Counted from the stretch's first letter, positions 26,616 through 36,494 are shown. The stretch: DNA of 64,000 nt from Demequina oxidasica (GCF_000975115.1 NZ_BBRE01000003.1:124001-188000); one strand, 5' to 3'. Notes: generated by a model from the sequence alone, not told the origin. Numbers and translations: made by a program.

Positions 26616-26771
26616 GTATTTCCTCCATGAGTAATAGGTGGTGCGGGGGCCTTTCTCCTCAGCCCCGCGGGCTCTCGGCAAGACTACGGCGCATCACCGA
26701 CAGACGCGACTGGGCAGGCAGATACCGCGCATACCTCGCAATTCCCTCGCGAGGACTCTACGATGTGAGAC

Positions 26772-27767
26772 ATGATCAGGCATGACGACCTTCGCTACGA
26801 GCCGCACCTAGCCCTCGCGCTAGGCGGCGGCGGGGCGCTTGGCGCCGCCCACGTCGGAGTGCTGCAGGTGCTACGCGAACGGGGCATCACGCCCTCCATC
26901 GTGGTCGGCACATCCATCGGCTCCGTGATGGGGGCCGCATACGCCGCCGAGATCGACCCTTATGAGCTCGAGGAGCTGGTACTCAACGCCGAGTGGGGCG
27001 ACTTTGGCACCTTCTCGATTGCCCCCAGCCTCGGGCTGCTCAACACCGACGGCCTGCGCAAGAGCATCGAGAACGTCGTGGGCGAGGAACTCATCGAGAA
27101 CTTGCCAATTCGCTTTGGCGCCATCGCGTCGGACCTGGCCGAAGGCAAGTCAGTCCTGATGGACCGTGGCCCTCTCTACCCTGCAGTCGCGGCCTCGATC
27201 GCCGTTCCCGGAATCTTCGCCCCGACAAAGTTGGACGGCCACCTGCTACTGGACGGCGGGATCTACGAGAACCTGCCACTCGAGGCCGCGTTCGAGATGG
27301 GCGCTCGCCACGTGATCGGCGTCCGCCTCGCTCCCGAATGGGACGCGATCCCTAGCCAGTACACGTCCGTCAAGGTCCACGAGCTCGAGATTCGTACGGA
27401 CGTCACGTTGATCACTCCTAAGCTCCAGCACCGTTCACAGTGGGTCAAGAAGGATCTGCCCGGGCTAGTGCTCGACGGCCGCCAGGCGGCGGAGCGCGCA
27501 CTGATCGAGTACGCAATCGTGACACCGCGCCCGGCGACCGTGGTTGCGGTGCCCGACGGCATGCCTCTCGCCGAGGCGGTCAGCCTGGACGCCGACTCGG
27601 ATGCGCCCGTCACACCTGAGGCGAACCCGGAGACCGACTTCATCGACTACGGCCAGAACCCGGAGGCCGAGGCCACTGGCGCTGAGAACCCGGACCTCGC
27701 GGCTAGCGACGCCGAGGCGGACGAGGCCCAGCACCGGGGTCTCGCTGCCTTCTTCCGGCGGCGCTAG
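26772..27767 (+). CDS. patatin-like phospholipase (RssA/YchK-like)
   Basis: A 331-residue serine hydrolase. The oxyanion-hole motif GGGGALGAAHVGVL is at about 17-30, the nucleophile elbow GTSIG at about residues 46-50, and the catalytic Asp in DGGIYENLP. This order (G-rich loop, GxSxG, DGG) is that of bacterial patatin-like proteins acting on lipid esters. After about residue 250 an acidic, Glu/Ala/Asn-rich low-complexity tail replaces any domain. No signal peptide is present. It stands alone between two convergent or unrelated genes. Confidence 0.9.
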   Translation: MIRHDDLRYEPHLALALGGGGALGAAHVGVLQVLRERGITPSIVVGTSIGSVMGAAYAAEIDPYELEELVLNAEWGDFGTFSIAPSLGLLNTDGLRKSIENVVGEELIENLPIRFGAIASDLAEGKSVLMDRGPLYPAVAASIAVPGIFAPTKLDGHLLLDGGIYENLPLEAAFEMGARHVIGVRLAPEWDAIPSQYTSVKVHELEIRTDVTLITPKLQHRSQWVKKDLPGLVLDGRQAAERALIEYAIVTPRPATVVAVPDGMPLAEAVSLDADSDAPVTPEANPETDFIDYGQNPEAEATGAENPDLAASDAEADEAQHRGLAAFFRRR

Positions 27768-27779
27768 GCCCCGCTGGCA

Positions 27780-28859
27780 TCAAGCCAGGTCGGGAAACGC
27801 CCTCGCAACTACCGGGTGGACCACACGCCCACCTGCCACATTGAGCCCGGCGGCAAGTGCGGCATCGGCTGCTATGGCACTATCAACGCCGCCCACGAGC
27901 GCCTTGATGTAGGGCAGCGTGACGTGCGTGAGCGCGGCCGTCGAGGTCGCGCCGACTGCGCCCGGCATGTTCGCGACACAATAGAACACCGAGTGCTCCA
28001 CCACATAGACGGGATCGTCGTGCGTCGTAGGGCGCGAGTCTTCGAAGCAGCCCCCTTGGTCGATCGCGATGTCGACCAAAACGGAGCCTTGGCGCATGCG
28101 CGACACTTGCTCATGGCTGACCAACTTGGGGGCCGTGTGCCCCGGCACGAGCACCGCGCCCACCACCAGGTCGGCTTCGGTTACCGCGGCATCAACGGCC
28201 TCTGGTGTCGAGACCACAGTCGTGACACCCGGCAGGTTCTCGGCATCGATGCGACGCAGGCGCTCCTCAGACAAATCAAGCACGGTCACGCCCGCACCCA
28301 TGGCGGAAAGCAATTGCACGGCGTTGGTACCCGCGACCCCGGCGCCAATCACCACAGTTGCCGCGCGTGGCACTCCCGGAATTCCCCCCATAAGGATGCC
28401 GGGCCCTCCCTCGGAACTCAGCAGGTGGTAGCCGCCTGCTAGCGCTGCCAGTCGACCTGCGACAGCGCTCATGGGCGCGAGCAAAGGCAGCGAACCATCA
28501 GCGAGCTGGACGGTATCCAAGGATAGAGCCGTGGTGCCGGCGCTCGTAAGCGCGTCGGCGAGCGGTCGATTTGCCGCCAGGTGCAAGAAGGTGAATAGCG
28601 TCTGGGTTCCCAACCGCCCATACTCCTCTGGGACGGGCTCCTTGACTTTCAGTACTAGTTCCGCACCCCAGGCCTCGTCGACGCTGCCAATGCGCGCGCC
28701 CGCGTCGACATAGTCCTGGTCAGGAATCATGGATCCGACACCCGCCCCTGCCTGGATCACAACATCGTGACCAAGGGCAACGAGTTCACTCGCACCGCTG
28801 GGCGTGAGAGCCACTCTGGTTTCGCGGTTCTTCACCTCGGCCGGTATTCCTACGAGCAT
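27780..28859 (-). CDS. ald: alanine dehydrogenase
   Basis: A 359-residue NAD-dependent enzyme catalysing L-alanine to pyruvate and ammonia, reversible. The N-terminal motif MLVGIPAEVKNRETRVALTP, the catalytic Lys/His region (LVLKVKEPVPEEY, LFTFLHLAANR), and the Rossmann motif VVIGAGVAGTNAVQ are all typical of Ald. The ATG at 28859 with GAGGAG upstream is preferred over a longer frame to 28985. The 3' end faces the patatin gene with 12 bases between stops. Confidence 0.93.
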   Translation of the reverse strand: MLVGIPAEVKNRETRVALTPSGASELVALGHDVVIQAGAGVGSMIPDQDYVDAGARIGSVDEAWGAELVLKVKEPVPEEYGRLGTQTLFTFLHLAANRPLADALTSAGTTALSLDTVQLADGSLPLLAPMSAVAGRLAALAGGYHLLSSEGGPGILMGGIPGVPRAATVVIGAGVAGTNAVQLLSAMGAGVTVLDLSEERLRRIDAENLPGVTTVVSTPEAVDAAVTEADLVVGAVLVPGHTAPKLVSHEQVSRMRQGSVLVDIAIDQGGCFEDSRPTTHDDPVYVVEHSVFYCVANMPGAVGATSTAALTHVTLPYIKALVGGVDSAIAADAALAAGLNVAGGRVVHPVVARAFPDLA

Positions 28860-29015
28860 GGGCGTCTCCTCAGCAGTTAACCGTCGCGCGGGCGGCGGAT
28901 GTGCCGGGCGTCGACTGAGGGTCCTCCACGATGAGGCGAATCCCCTGACACCAGCGTGTCCCTCTGACGCTACGAATGCAACCACTCGCGTAGTGCGTGT
29001 TGCTCTGCGGAGGAA

Positions 29016-29828
29016 CTATTCCTGAACGTCGTAGTACGCCGAGGTTCCGGCGATGAACTCCCAGTGCCAGGGCTCATACTTGGATCCCTTGGCCCAACGC
29101 GGGTTGGCCCAACCGTAAATTCCGGCATTCTCGTCGAGCCATGCGCGCGCTGTGCCACTGGAGTCAGACGAGCAGAGGTCAATCGCAATAGCCCAACCGT
29201 GCATCGACGTTCCGGGAGGTGCAGCAAAGTATCCACGCGACGCCTTCAGCGAGTACTGACGGCTCAACGTGCGGTAGGAGTCCGACAGGCACAGGTCCCT
29301 ACCAAAGGAGGACTTAAAGTGCTCGTTCAGGGCGATCAACGACAGCGCCGCGTCACCTCTCAGCGACTGACCGGCCGCGAACGGGAGGTCGCACAGACTC
29401 GACAGGGCTAGTCGGCCGTTAGATCCGTTGGCGGTTGACGCCCCCGAGCACTCTCCGCTGTCAACGATCGAGCCCGCCCCGCCTGAGGTCAAAATCGCGG
29501 ACGCCTGCTCGTCGATGGATGGCAGGGGAAGGTCGGAGGACAGCAACTGCGGGCCGCCACCAAGAATGGCGCGTGCCGTGGAGGGGGCGATAGCGCCCTC
29601 CTGAACGTCGGGCAGGGCCTCGGCTGCGTTGCCATAAGGAGTGATGGTGCCCATGACGGGGTAGACGACCATCGCGAGCGCGAATCCCGCAAGCACACCC
29701 ATCCGAGTCAGCACCTTACGGCGGCGGTGGGTAGTACGAACCTGGATCTCCGCGGTTCGCTCTATGCGAGTGTGCTTACGTGAACGGTGTCCCGAGGAGG
29801 CGTCCTCGGCACGCACACGCGTACTCAC
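29016..29828 (-). CDS. D-alanyl-D-alanine carboxypeptidase, VanY/M15 family
   Basis: A 270-residue cell-wall peptidase. One transmembrane helix lies at about residues 45-62 (MGVLAGFALAMVVYPVMG), making it a type II membrane protein facing outward. The M15 zinc site is visible as SMHGWAIAIDL (His and Asp ligands) and EPWHWEF (catalytic Glu and His ligand). Two Cys pairs may form disulfides. The GTG at 29828 is chosen because GGAGG stands 5 bases before it; the ATG at 29861 has no ribosome site. A candidate MtrA box lies in its promoter. Confidence 0.9.
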   Translation of the reverse strand: MSTRVRAEDASSGHRSRKHTRIERTAEIQVRTTHRRRKVLTRMGVLAGFALAMVVYPVMGTITPYGNAAEALPDVQEGAIAPSTARAILGGGPQLLSSDLPLPSIDEQASAILTSGGAGSIVDSGECSGASTANGSNGRLALSSLCDLPFAAGQSLRGDAALSLIALNEHFKSSFGRDLCLSDSYRTLSRQYSLKASRGYFAAPPGTSMHGWAIAIDLCSSDSSGTARAWLDENAGIYGWANPRWAKGSKYEPWHWEFIAGTSAYYDVQE

Positions 29829-29892
29829 ATTCGCCTCCAAACTTGTCGTTGCCCTCAGCATCAGGTGCTACCCGAAACCGACTGTGCTCCTC

Positions 29893-29939
29893 AGTGCCCC
29901 CAGAATGGGGGGCACTACCAATAGTAACCAAATGGTAAC
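29893..29939 (-). promoter_or_regulatory. vanY-type gene promoter: candidate MtrA box and leader hairpin
   Basis: A direct repeat GTAAC-N6-GTAAC at 29924-29939 overlaps a minus-strand -10 candidate TACTAT (plus-strand 29921-29926). This arrangement resembles MtrA/GlnR-class sites. A 9-bp hairpin (AGTGCCCCC 29893-29901 with 29908-29916) lies just downstream in the transcribed leader, without a T-run. The system's own response regulator MtrA is encoded at 56218-56901. Confidence 0.45.
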
Positions 29940-29991
29940 GGAGATGGCTAGACGGGTCGCTGTCGAATCCGTCACACCGTCTCTACGAGGA

Positions 29992-31023
29992 CTAATCCTC
30001 GCGCGCCATAGAATCCCTTACCTCGCCCACGAGTTCCTCGATAATGTCTTCGAGAAAGACAATGCCGACGGCAACGCCATCACGGCTCACCGACGCCACG
30101 TGTGCGCCAGACCCACGCATCAGCGCCATGACGCTTTCAATCTCGTCGTCCTCAGCCACTGCAGGTAGGTCTCTTACCCTCCAACGCTGAATGGGCTCCT
30201 CACGTTCCCCGGGACGCGCATATAGTCCATCCTTGATGTGCAAGTACCCCACGAAGGTTTCGTTCTCACGCACGGGGAACCGCGAGAACCCGGTGTCGGT
30301 CACCGCCCTCTCGAGCCCTTCCACGGTGACGCCCATCTCGACGCCGCGCACGTCGGGTAGGGCGACCATGACATCGGCCGCCTTGTAATCCGAGAACTCG
30401 ATCGCGCCTGTGAGAAGGCCGTCGGGGTCCGACAGTGTTCCCTCCGCGCTCGAGCGCTCCACGATCGACTGCACCTCGTCTGCGGTAAAGGCCGACGTCA
30501 CCTCGTCTCGGGGCTCGAACCCCATGGCCCTCACCAGGTGGTTTGCAACCCAGTTCAGCGCGACGATGATGGGGCGAACGAATCGAGCGATTGCTACCAG
30601 CGGCGGGCCAAAAATCATAGCGGCGCGGTCGGGGCTGGATACCGCTGCATTCTTAGGGACCATCTCGCCGATGACGACGTGCAGTCCGACGATGATCATG
30701 AGGGCGATGACGACCGCCACCACGTGCGCCGCCGACTCCGACAGTCCCAGCGAATGCATCGCTGGCTCAAGTGCGTGCGCAAGCGCTGGCTCCGCAACGA
30801 CGCCAAGCGACACCGAACACACCGTGATTCCGAGCTGCGCACATGCAAGCATCAGGGAGACATTCTCCATCGCCCACAGCACGGTCTTCGCCGACTTGGA
30901 TCCCGCCTCCGCGCGCGGTTCAATCGAACTGCGGCGCGCAGAGATCACGGCAAACTCGGCGCCCACAAAGAACGCATTCGCCAAGAGAAGGCCAATCACC
31001 AGTAACGTCATGCCGAGGCTCAC
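29992..31023 (-). CDS. CNNM/HlyC-CorC family membrane protein
   Basis: A 343-residue protein with an N-terminal DUF21/CNNM transmembrane domain (about 1-190, beginning MSLGMTLLVIGLLLANAFFVGAEF without long gaps, and containing GEMVPKNAAVS) and a CBS pair at about 215-335. No full CorC/HlyC C-terminal domain is present; the protein ends soon after the second CBS. Relatives transport or sense Mg2+ or Co2+. It overlaps the longer paralogue by four bases, so the two are co-translated and may form a heterodimer. Confidence 0.9.
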   Translation of the reverse strand: MSLGMTLLVIGLLLANAFFVGAEFAVISARRSSIEPRAEAGSKSAKTVLWAMENVSLMLACAQLGITVCSVSLGVVAEPALAHALEPAMHSLGLSESAAHVVAVVIALMIIVGLHVVIGEMVPKNAAVSSPDRAAMIFGPPLVAIARFVRPIIVALNWVANHLVRAMGFEPRDEVTSAFTADEVQSIVERSSAEGTLSDPDGLLTGAIEFSDYKAADVMVALPDVRGVEMGVTVEGLERAVTDTGFSRFPVRENETFVGYLHIKDGLYARPGEREEPIQRWRVRDLPAVAEDDEIESVMALMRGSGAHVASVSRDGVAVGIVFLEDIIEELVGEVRDSMARED

Positions 31024-32333
31024 TTGTCGCCGTCCCCATCTGCGTCGGGGTCTGGGGCGATGGCCTCCAGACGCACGCGATCTATCCGGCGCCCATCCAT
31101 CCGCTCCACCTTGACGCGAACGTCGCCAGTGGCTGCCTGATCGCCTACCTCGGCAACACGTCCCAGTTGGGCCATGACGAATCCGCCCACGGTCTCGTAG
31201 GCGGGCGACTCGGGAATCTCAAGCTCAGTGCGTTCGTGCACCTCGTCGGGGCGCAGGGTGCCCGGAACAATCCAAGCCCCACCGGCAGTCCGGTGAATCG
31301 GAGCCCGGCGACGGTCATGCTCATCCGCCACCTCTCCCACGAGTTCTTCAACCACGTCCTCGAGGGTGACTAACCCTGCGGTACCGCCGTACTCGTCGAC
31401 CACAACAGCGCACTGGTGCCCCAGCCCCCGTAGTTCCACCAGCAAGGGCAGCATACGCATGGTTTCGGGAATGCGGGGCGCGTTCACCATCAGGGTGCCA
31501 ATGCGGATTTCGTCGCGTTCGTGAGAGGGCACGGCCACGGCCTGGCGTAGGTGGACGAGGCCCACGATGTCGTCGGGCCCGTCACCCACCACCGGAAAAC
31601 GTGAGTGGCCCGTCGCACGGGCGAGCGACAAGACGTCCGCCGCCACAGCATCGGCGCCAAGGGTTTGCAACCGGGTGCGATCCGTCATGACATCGATCGC
31701 GGTCAGGTTGTCGAGTTCGATGGTGTTCTTCAGCAAGAGAGCGGTGGAGGGGGCGAGAGTGCCGGCCTCTGCAGAGCGGCGCACCAGTGCGGCGAGTTCC
31801 TGGCGCGACCGGCCACCTGACAGCTCCTCTTTGGGCTCGATCCCGAGCAGACGCAGAATCGCATTGGCCAGACCATTGAGCACCGCGATCAGCGGGCGCA
31901 GCGCGACAGTGAACCCCATATTGAGGGGCGCCACCACCTTCGCCGTGCGCATGGGTGCGGACAGCGCAGCGTTCTTAGGCACGAGTTCGCCGATGATCAT
32001 CGAGAACGCATTGACAAGGATCAGCGACAGCGTCCCCGCGAGCCCTGCGACCGCTGCCCGGCTCAACGGCGTCGACGATAGTGGAATGCCTAGTAACTCA
32101 ACCAATGCCGGCTGTGCCGTATAGCCCAGCAGGATGGTGGTGAGGGTGATGCCAACCTGGGCGCCAGACAGTTGCGTGGACAGGTGCTTGAGCGCACGTC
32201 GCACTCGGTTCCCGCGCACGTCGTCGTCGACGTGGGCTGGGTCCAGAGCGACCAGCGAGAACTCCGCGGCGACAAAGACAGCGGTTCCTAGCGTCAGGAC
32301 GATCCCAAGTCCGAGCAAGATCCAAGCGGTCAT
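31020..32333 (-). CDS. CNNM/HlyC-CorC family membrane protein
   Basis: A 437-residue protein: CNNM transmembrane domain at about 1-195 with GELVPKNAALS, a CBS pair at about 215-335 (ending VVVDEYGGTAGLVTLEDVVE), and a CorC_HlyC domain to the C-terminus (TAGGAWIVPGTLRPDEV). The ATG at 32333 begins the first helix; the frame to 32516 adds a Cys-rich, non-hydrophobic stretch that is unlikely to be translated. The family acts in divalent-cation homeostasis. It is the first gene of the pair. Confidence 0.92.
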   Translation of the reverse strand: MTAWILLGLGIVLTLGTAVFVAAEFSLVALDPAHVDDDVRGNRVRRALKHLSTQLSGAQVGITLTTILLGYTAQPALVELLGIPLSSTPLSRAAVAGLAGTLSLILVNAFSMIIGELVPKNAALSAPMRTAKVVAPLNMGFTVALRPLIAVLNGLANAILRLLGIEPKEELSGGRSRQELAALVRRSAEAGTLAPSTALLLKNTIELDNLTAIDVMTDRTRLQTLGADAVAADVLSLARATGHSRFPVVGDGPDDIVGLVHLRQAVAVPSHERDEIRIGTLMVNAPRIPETMRMLPLLVELRGLGHQCAVVVDEYGGTAGLVTLEDVVEELVGEVADEHDRRRAPIHRTAGGAWIVPGTLRPDEVHERTELEIPESPAYETVGGFVMAQLGRVAEVGDQAATGDVRVKVERMDGRRIDRVRLEAIAPDPDADGDGDK

Positions 32334-32603
32334 GCGAGCTCGTGGCCTTCCGGCCCGCAAGCAGGTTTGGACGTGTGTCTGTCCCCAACATTCATTGGGC
32401 AAGCATACCGATGCGGTCACGACTTCGTCATAGTCCCAAGGGCACACCAAGCAAGGTTCTCTCCTTGGCGTTGTGCCCCCCATATTCCGTAACAATTTCT
32501 CAAAAACGGGTGACACCAGGCCCTGCTGGAGCGTTTAGGCTGGAGGATAGACAAAACACCGCAATGTAGACGCATACACGCCTAAGAAAGTGAGCGGCCT
32601 CAA

Positions 32604-35600
32604 GTGTCCACCGACACCAGCGCGCCAGACACCGAACGAACGACCGTCACACGCGCCGCGAGCGCACCGTCGGTCGCCTCCCTCATACTGGGTTCGAACG
32701 GTGACCACCACTCCCCGGAAGCGGAGCCAGCTCAAGCGAAGCCCGCATTTGTGATCAAGCCGGCGCCGGGCACCACCCCTGGCAAGGCGGCGCCTAAGCA
32801 AGCTGCGCCCGCGGATCTGTCAGAGCCCGCACCCGTCGCGGTAGCGACCGCGGCGAACGAGCCCAAGGACGTCGGCCCCAAGAACGAGGCGTCCGTCGAG
32901 TCTCCGGCGAGCACGCCAAAGGAGGCTGCCGATGCGAAGGCTTCGCGCCCCGACATCTCGCAACCTGAGACGGTGGCCACTCCCGTGGTGACGCCCACCT
33001 CGGCCGGAGACTCGAGCGACAGCCACCAAGGCGACGACCAGACGGTGACCCAACCGATCGCCACCGCTCAGGCACCCACCGCGGCATACCTGCAAAACCA
33101 CGACCACGCCGAGCGCGCCACCAAGGACGTGCACCAAGGCGTCACTCGCCTGCGCGGCCCTGCGGCGCGCGTCGTGACCAACATGGAGGCCAGCCTCGAG
33201 GTACCCACGGCGACCTCAGTGCGCACCATCCCTGCCAAGCTACTCATGGACAACCGCGTCGTCCTCAACAACCACATGGCGCGCACCCGCGGCGGCAAGG
33301 TGAGCTTCACCCACCTGATCGGCTTCGCGATCGTCGAGGCGCTCGCCGAGTTCCCCGCCATGAATGTGGCCTATGGACTCGAAGACGGCAAGCCCGCGAT
33401 GATCACGCCGGCGCACGTCAACTTTGGCTTGGCAATCGACATGGCGAAGCCCGATGGCACGCGTCAGCTGCTGGTGCCCAGCATTAAGTCCGCGAACGAC
33501 ATGGACTTTGTGCAGTTCTGGAGCGCGTACGACGACATCGTCAAGAAGGCCCGCACCAACACGTTGCAGGCGTCCGACTTCCAGGGCACCACCATCACGC
33601 TGACTAACCCGGGCACGCTCGGCACAGTTCACTCCGTCCCGCGCCTGATGGGTGGACAGGGAACGATCATCGGCGTGGGAGCCATGGACTACCCCGCCGA
33701 GTACCAAGGCGCCTCCGAGGAGATCATCTCTCGCATGGGCATCTCCAAGGTGATGACCTTGACGTCGACGTACGACCACCGCGTGATCCAGGGCGCCCAG
33801 TCCGGCGAGTTCCTTGCTCTGGTCCACAAGAAGCTGCTCGGCCTCGACGGCTTCTATGATCGCGTCTTTGTGTCGCTGCGCATCCCATACGAGCCCGTGC
33901 GCTGGGTGCAGGATGCAGCCACCACCGAGGAAGCCGAGGCCGCCAAGCCCGCATCCATCGCGGAACTCATTCACTCGTACCGCTCGCGCGGTCACCTCAT
34001 GGCGGACGTTGACCCGCTGAGTTCTCGCCCACGCAAGCACTCGGATCTTGATGTTCAGACCCACGGCCTCACGCTATGGGATCTAGACCGCGTGTACTCC
34101 ACCGGCGGCTTTGGCGGCCGCGAGCGCTGGAAGATGCGCGAGGTCCTCGGACGCCTACGTGACGCATATTGCCGCACCATCGGCCTCGAGTACATGCACA
34201 TCTCGGACCGCGCGCAGCGTACCTGGTTCCAGTCGCGCCTCGAGCAGGGATACACCAAGCCGGCACGCGAGGAGCACCTGCGAGTACTGAATCGCCTCAA
34301 CGCCGCCGAGGCCTTCGAGGCGTTCCTGCAGACCAAGTACGTGGGCCAGAAGCGCTTTTCGCTCGAGGGTGGAGAGTCGCTCATCCCGCTGCTCGACGCC
34401 GTCATGTCCTCCGCTGCGGTTTCCGGCATTCAGGAAGTCTGCATCGGAATGGCCCACCGTGGCCGCCTCAACGTTCTCGCGAACCTTGCGGGCAAGAAGT
34501 ACGGCCAGATCTTCTCCGAGTTCGACGGCACTGCCGCTCCCGGCTCGGTCCAGGGCTCCGGCGACGTGAAGTACCACCTCGGCACTGAGGGCACCTTCAC
34601 CGCTGAGTCCGGCGAGACCACGCGTGTGTACCTCGCCGCCAACCCCTCACACCTAGAGGCCGCCAACCCGGTCCTCGAGGGCATCGTCCGTGCCAAGCTC
34701 GACGCCCTGGGCGCCGACCCCACCACTGATGGCTACCCCGTGCTCCCTGTGCTGGTGCACGGCGATGCGGCCTTCGCTGGCCAGGGCGTAGTCATGGAAA
34801 CGCTGAACCTTTCCGCACTCAAGGGCTACAAGACCGGCGGCACTGTTCACGTCATCATCAACAATCAGGTGGGCTTCACGACCGGTCCCGAGAACTCGCG
34901 CTCGACGCGTTACTCGACCGACATCGCCAAGGGCTTCCAGATCCCCATCTTCCACGTGAACGGCGACGACCCCGAGGCTTGCGTGCGCGCCGCCCGGCTC
35001 GCCTTTGAGTACCGCGAGGAGTTTGGCCGCGACGTGATCGTAGACATGGTCTGCTACCGCCGCCGTGGGCACAACGAGGGCGACGACCCCTCGATGACCC
35101 AGCCGCGCATGTACGACCTGATCGAGGCCAAGCGCTCCGTGCGTCACCTCTACACCGAGGCGCTCATCCGTCGTGGCGACATCACCACCGAAGAGGCCGA
35201 GTCGGTCTCCAAGGACTACCTGTCGCAGCTGGAGCGCGTGTTCCTGGAGACTCGCGAGGGCTTCAAGCCTGGACCCGACACCGAATCGATTTCCGGCCTC
35301 GAGGTCCCCACCTCGCAGTCCTCGGATGCCGGCATGATGGTCGGCTGGAAGACCGCCGTGAGCGCTGGGCAGATCGAGCGCATTGGCCGCGCTCACGTGC
35401 GTCCCCCCGAGGGCTTCACGGTGCACTCCAAACTCGAGAAATTGCTGGAGCGCCGCGAGGTCATGAGCCGCGAGGGTGGCATCGATTGGGGCTACGGCGA
35501 GATCCTTGCGTTCGGCACTCTGCTCCAGGAGGGCGTACCCGTGCGTATGGCGGGTCAGGACAGCCGCCGCGGCACATTCGTCCAGCGTCACGCCGTGTAC

Positions 35601-36494
35601 CACGACCGCAAGAATGGCTCCGAGTGGACCCCGCTGCTGTACCTCAGCGCGGACCAGGCCCGGCTCCACATCTACGACTCCTCGCTGAGCGAGTACGCGT
35701 GCCTCGGCTTCGAGTACGGCTACTCCGTCGAGCGGCCCGATGCACTGGTGCTGTGGGAGGCGCAGTTCGGCGACTTCGTCAACGGCGCTCAGACGGTCAT
35801 CGACGAGTTCATCTCCTCCGCAGAGCAGAAGTGGGGGCAGTCGTCCTCCGTCGTATTGCTGCTGCCGCACGGCTACGAAGGTCAGGGTCCGGACCATTCG
35901 TCCGCGCGCCCGGAGCGGTTCCTGCAGATGTGCGCCGAGGACAACATGGTGGTTGCGGCGCCGTCGACGCCCGCGAGCTACTTCCACCTGCTGCGACGTC
36001 AGGCGTACACGCACCCGCGCAAGCCGATGATCGTGTTCACGCCCAAGTCGATGCTTCGGCTCAAGGCGGCACAGTCCGGGGTGGCGGAGTTCACCGAGGG
36101 GACCTTCCGTGAGGTCATCACGGACCCCATCGATCCGGCGAACGTCACGCGGGTGCTGATGTGCACCGGTAAGGTCTACTACGACCTGCTGGCTGCGCGC
36201 GAGAAGGCCGGCGACACCACCACCGCCATCGTGCGATTCGAGCAGCTTTACCCGCTCGTTCCCGAGGCAATCAGCGAGGCGCTCGCTCCGTTCGGCGATG
36301 CCGAATTGATGTGGGTCCAGGAGGAGCCAAGCAACCAGGGCGCCTGGTCGCACATCTCCATGTCGCTGCCGCAGATCATCGAACGCCCGCTCAAGGTGGC
36401 CTCGCGCAAGGCGTCGGCTTCACCCGCATCGGGCATGAGTTCACGCCACGCAGCCGAGCAGGCCGAGCTTGTAGAGAAGGCCTTCCGCCGATGA
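32604..36494 (+). CDS. kgd: multifunctional 2-oxoglutarate metabolism enzyme (Kgd/OdhA)
   Basis: A 1296-residue fusion of an E2-like succinyltransferase domain and a thiamine-diphosphate E1 domain, as in actinobacterial OdhA/Kgd, feeding 2-oxoglutarate into the TCA cycle. The E2-like domain (about 190-435) ends with the catalytic STYDHRVIQGAQSG. The E1 part has SYRSRGHLMADVDPL, VCIGMAHRGRLNVLANL and HVIINNQVGFTT. The usual N-terminal FGxNEWLVEE element of about 40 residues is absent; a Pro/Ala/Glu-rich linker of about 170 residues starts directly after the GTG. No such element is encoded in any frame of the 270 bases upstream. The stop overlaps the next gene. Confidence 0.94.
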   Translation: MSTDTSAPDTERTTVTRAASAPSVASLILGSNGDHHSPEAEPAQAKPAFVIKPAPGTTPGKAAPKQAAPADLSEPAPVAVATAANEPKDVGPKNEASVESPASTPKEAADAKASRPDISQPETVATPVVTPTSAGDSSDSHQGDDQTVTQPIATAQAPTAAYLQNHDHAERATKDVHQGVTRLRGPAARVVTNMEASLEVPTATSVRTIPAKLLMDNRVVLNNHMARTRGGKVSFTHLIGFAIVEALAEFPAMNVAYGLEDGKPAMITPAHVNFGLAIDMAKPDGTRQLLVPSIKSANDMDFVQFWSAYDDIVKKARTNTLQASDFQGTTITLTNPGTLGTVHSVPRLMGGQGTIIGVGAMDYPAEYQGASEEIISRMGISKVMTLTSTYDHRVIQGAQSGEFLALVHKKLLGLDGFYDRVFVSLRIPYEPVRWVQDAATTEEAEAAKPASIAELIHSYRSRGHLMADVDPLSSRPRKHSDLDVQTHGLTLWDLDRVYSTGGFGGRERWKMREVLGRLRDAYCRTIGLEYMHISDRAQRTWFQSRLEQGYTKPAREEHLRVLNRLNAAEAFEAFLQTKYVGQKRFSLEGGESLIPLLDAVMSSAAVSGIQEVCIGMAHRGRLNVLANLAGKKYGQIFSEFDGTAAPGSVQGSGDVKYHLGTEGTFTAESGETTRVYLAANPSHLEAANPVLEGIVRAKLDALGADPTTDGYPVLPVLVHGDAAFAGQGVVMETLNLSALKGYKTGGTVHVIINNQVGFTTGPENSRSTRYSTDIAKGFQIPIFHVNGDDPEACVRAARLAFEYREEFGRDVIVDMVCYRRRGHNEGDDPSMTQPRMYDLIEAKRSVRHLYTEALIRRGDITTEEAESVSKDYLSQLERVFLETREGFKPGPDTESISGLEVPTSQSSDAGMMVGWKTAVSAGQIERIGRAHVRPPEGFTVHSKLEKLLERREVMSREGGIDWGYGEILAFGTLLQEGVPVRMAGQDSRRGTFVQRHAVYHDRKNGSEWTPLLYLSADQARLHIYDSSLSEYACLGFEYGYSVERPDALVLWEAQFGDFVNGAQTVIDEFISSAEQKWGQSSSVVLLLPHGYEGQGPDHSSARPERFLQMCAEDNMVVAAPSTPASYFHLLRRQAYTHPRKPMIVFTPKSMLRLKAAQSGVAEFTEGTFREVITDPIDPANVTRVLMCTGKVYYDLLAAREKAGDTTTAIVRFEQLYPLVPEAISEALAPFGDAELMWVQEEPSNQGAWSHISMSLPQIIERPLKVASRKASASPASGMSSRHAAEQAELVEKAFRR

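Noticed and set aside
29829-29991. A ydaO (c-di-AMP) riboswitch upstream of the peptidase gene
   Set aside because: The leader is too short and lacks the conserved multi-helix motifs; only one simple hairpin is seen.
32342-32569. Missing N-terminal piece of Kgd in an upstream frame
   Set aside because: The translated sequence has no FGxNEWLV-like motif in any frame.
34653-36353. 566-codon open frame antisense to kgd
   Set aside because: It lies entirely inside the kgd coding region, has repetitive biased composition and no family motifs; such frames are common opposite GC-rich genes.
36311-36490. Upstream extension of the SGNH hydrolase
   Set aside because: It overlaps kgd in another frame; the ATG at 36491 with the ATGA overlap is the natural start.
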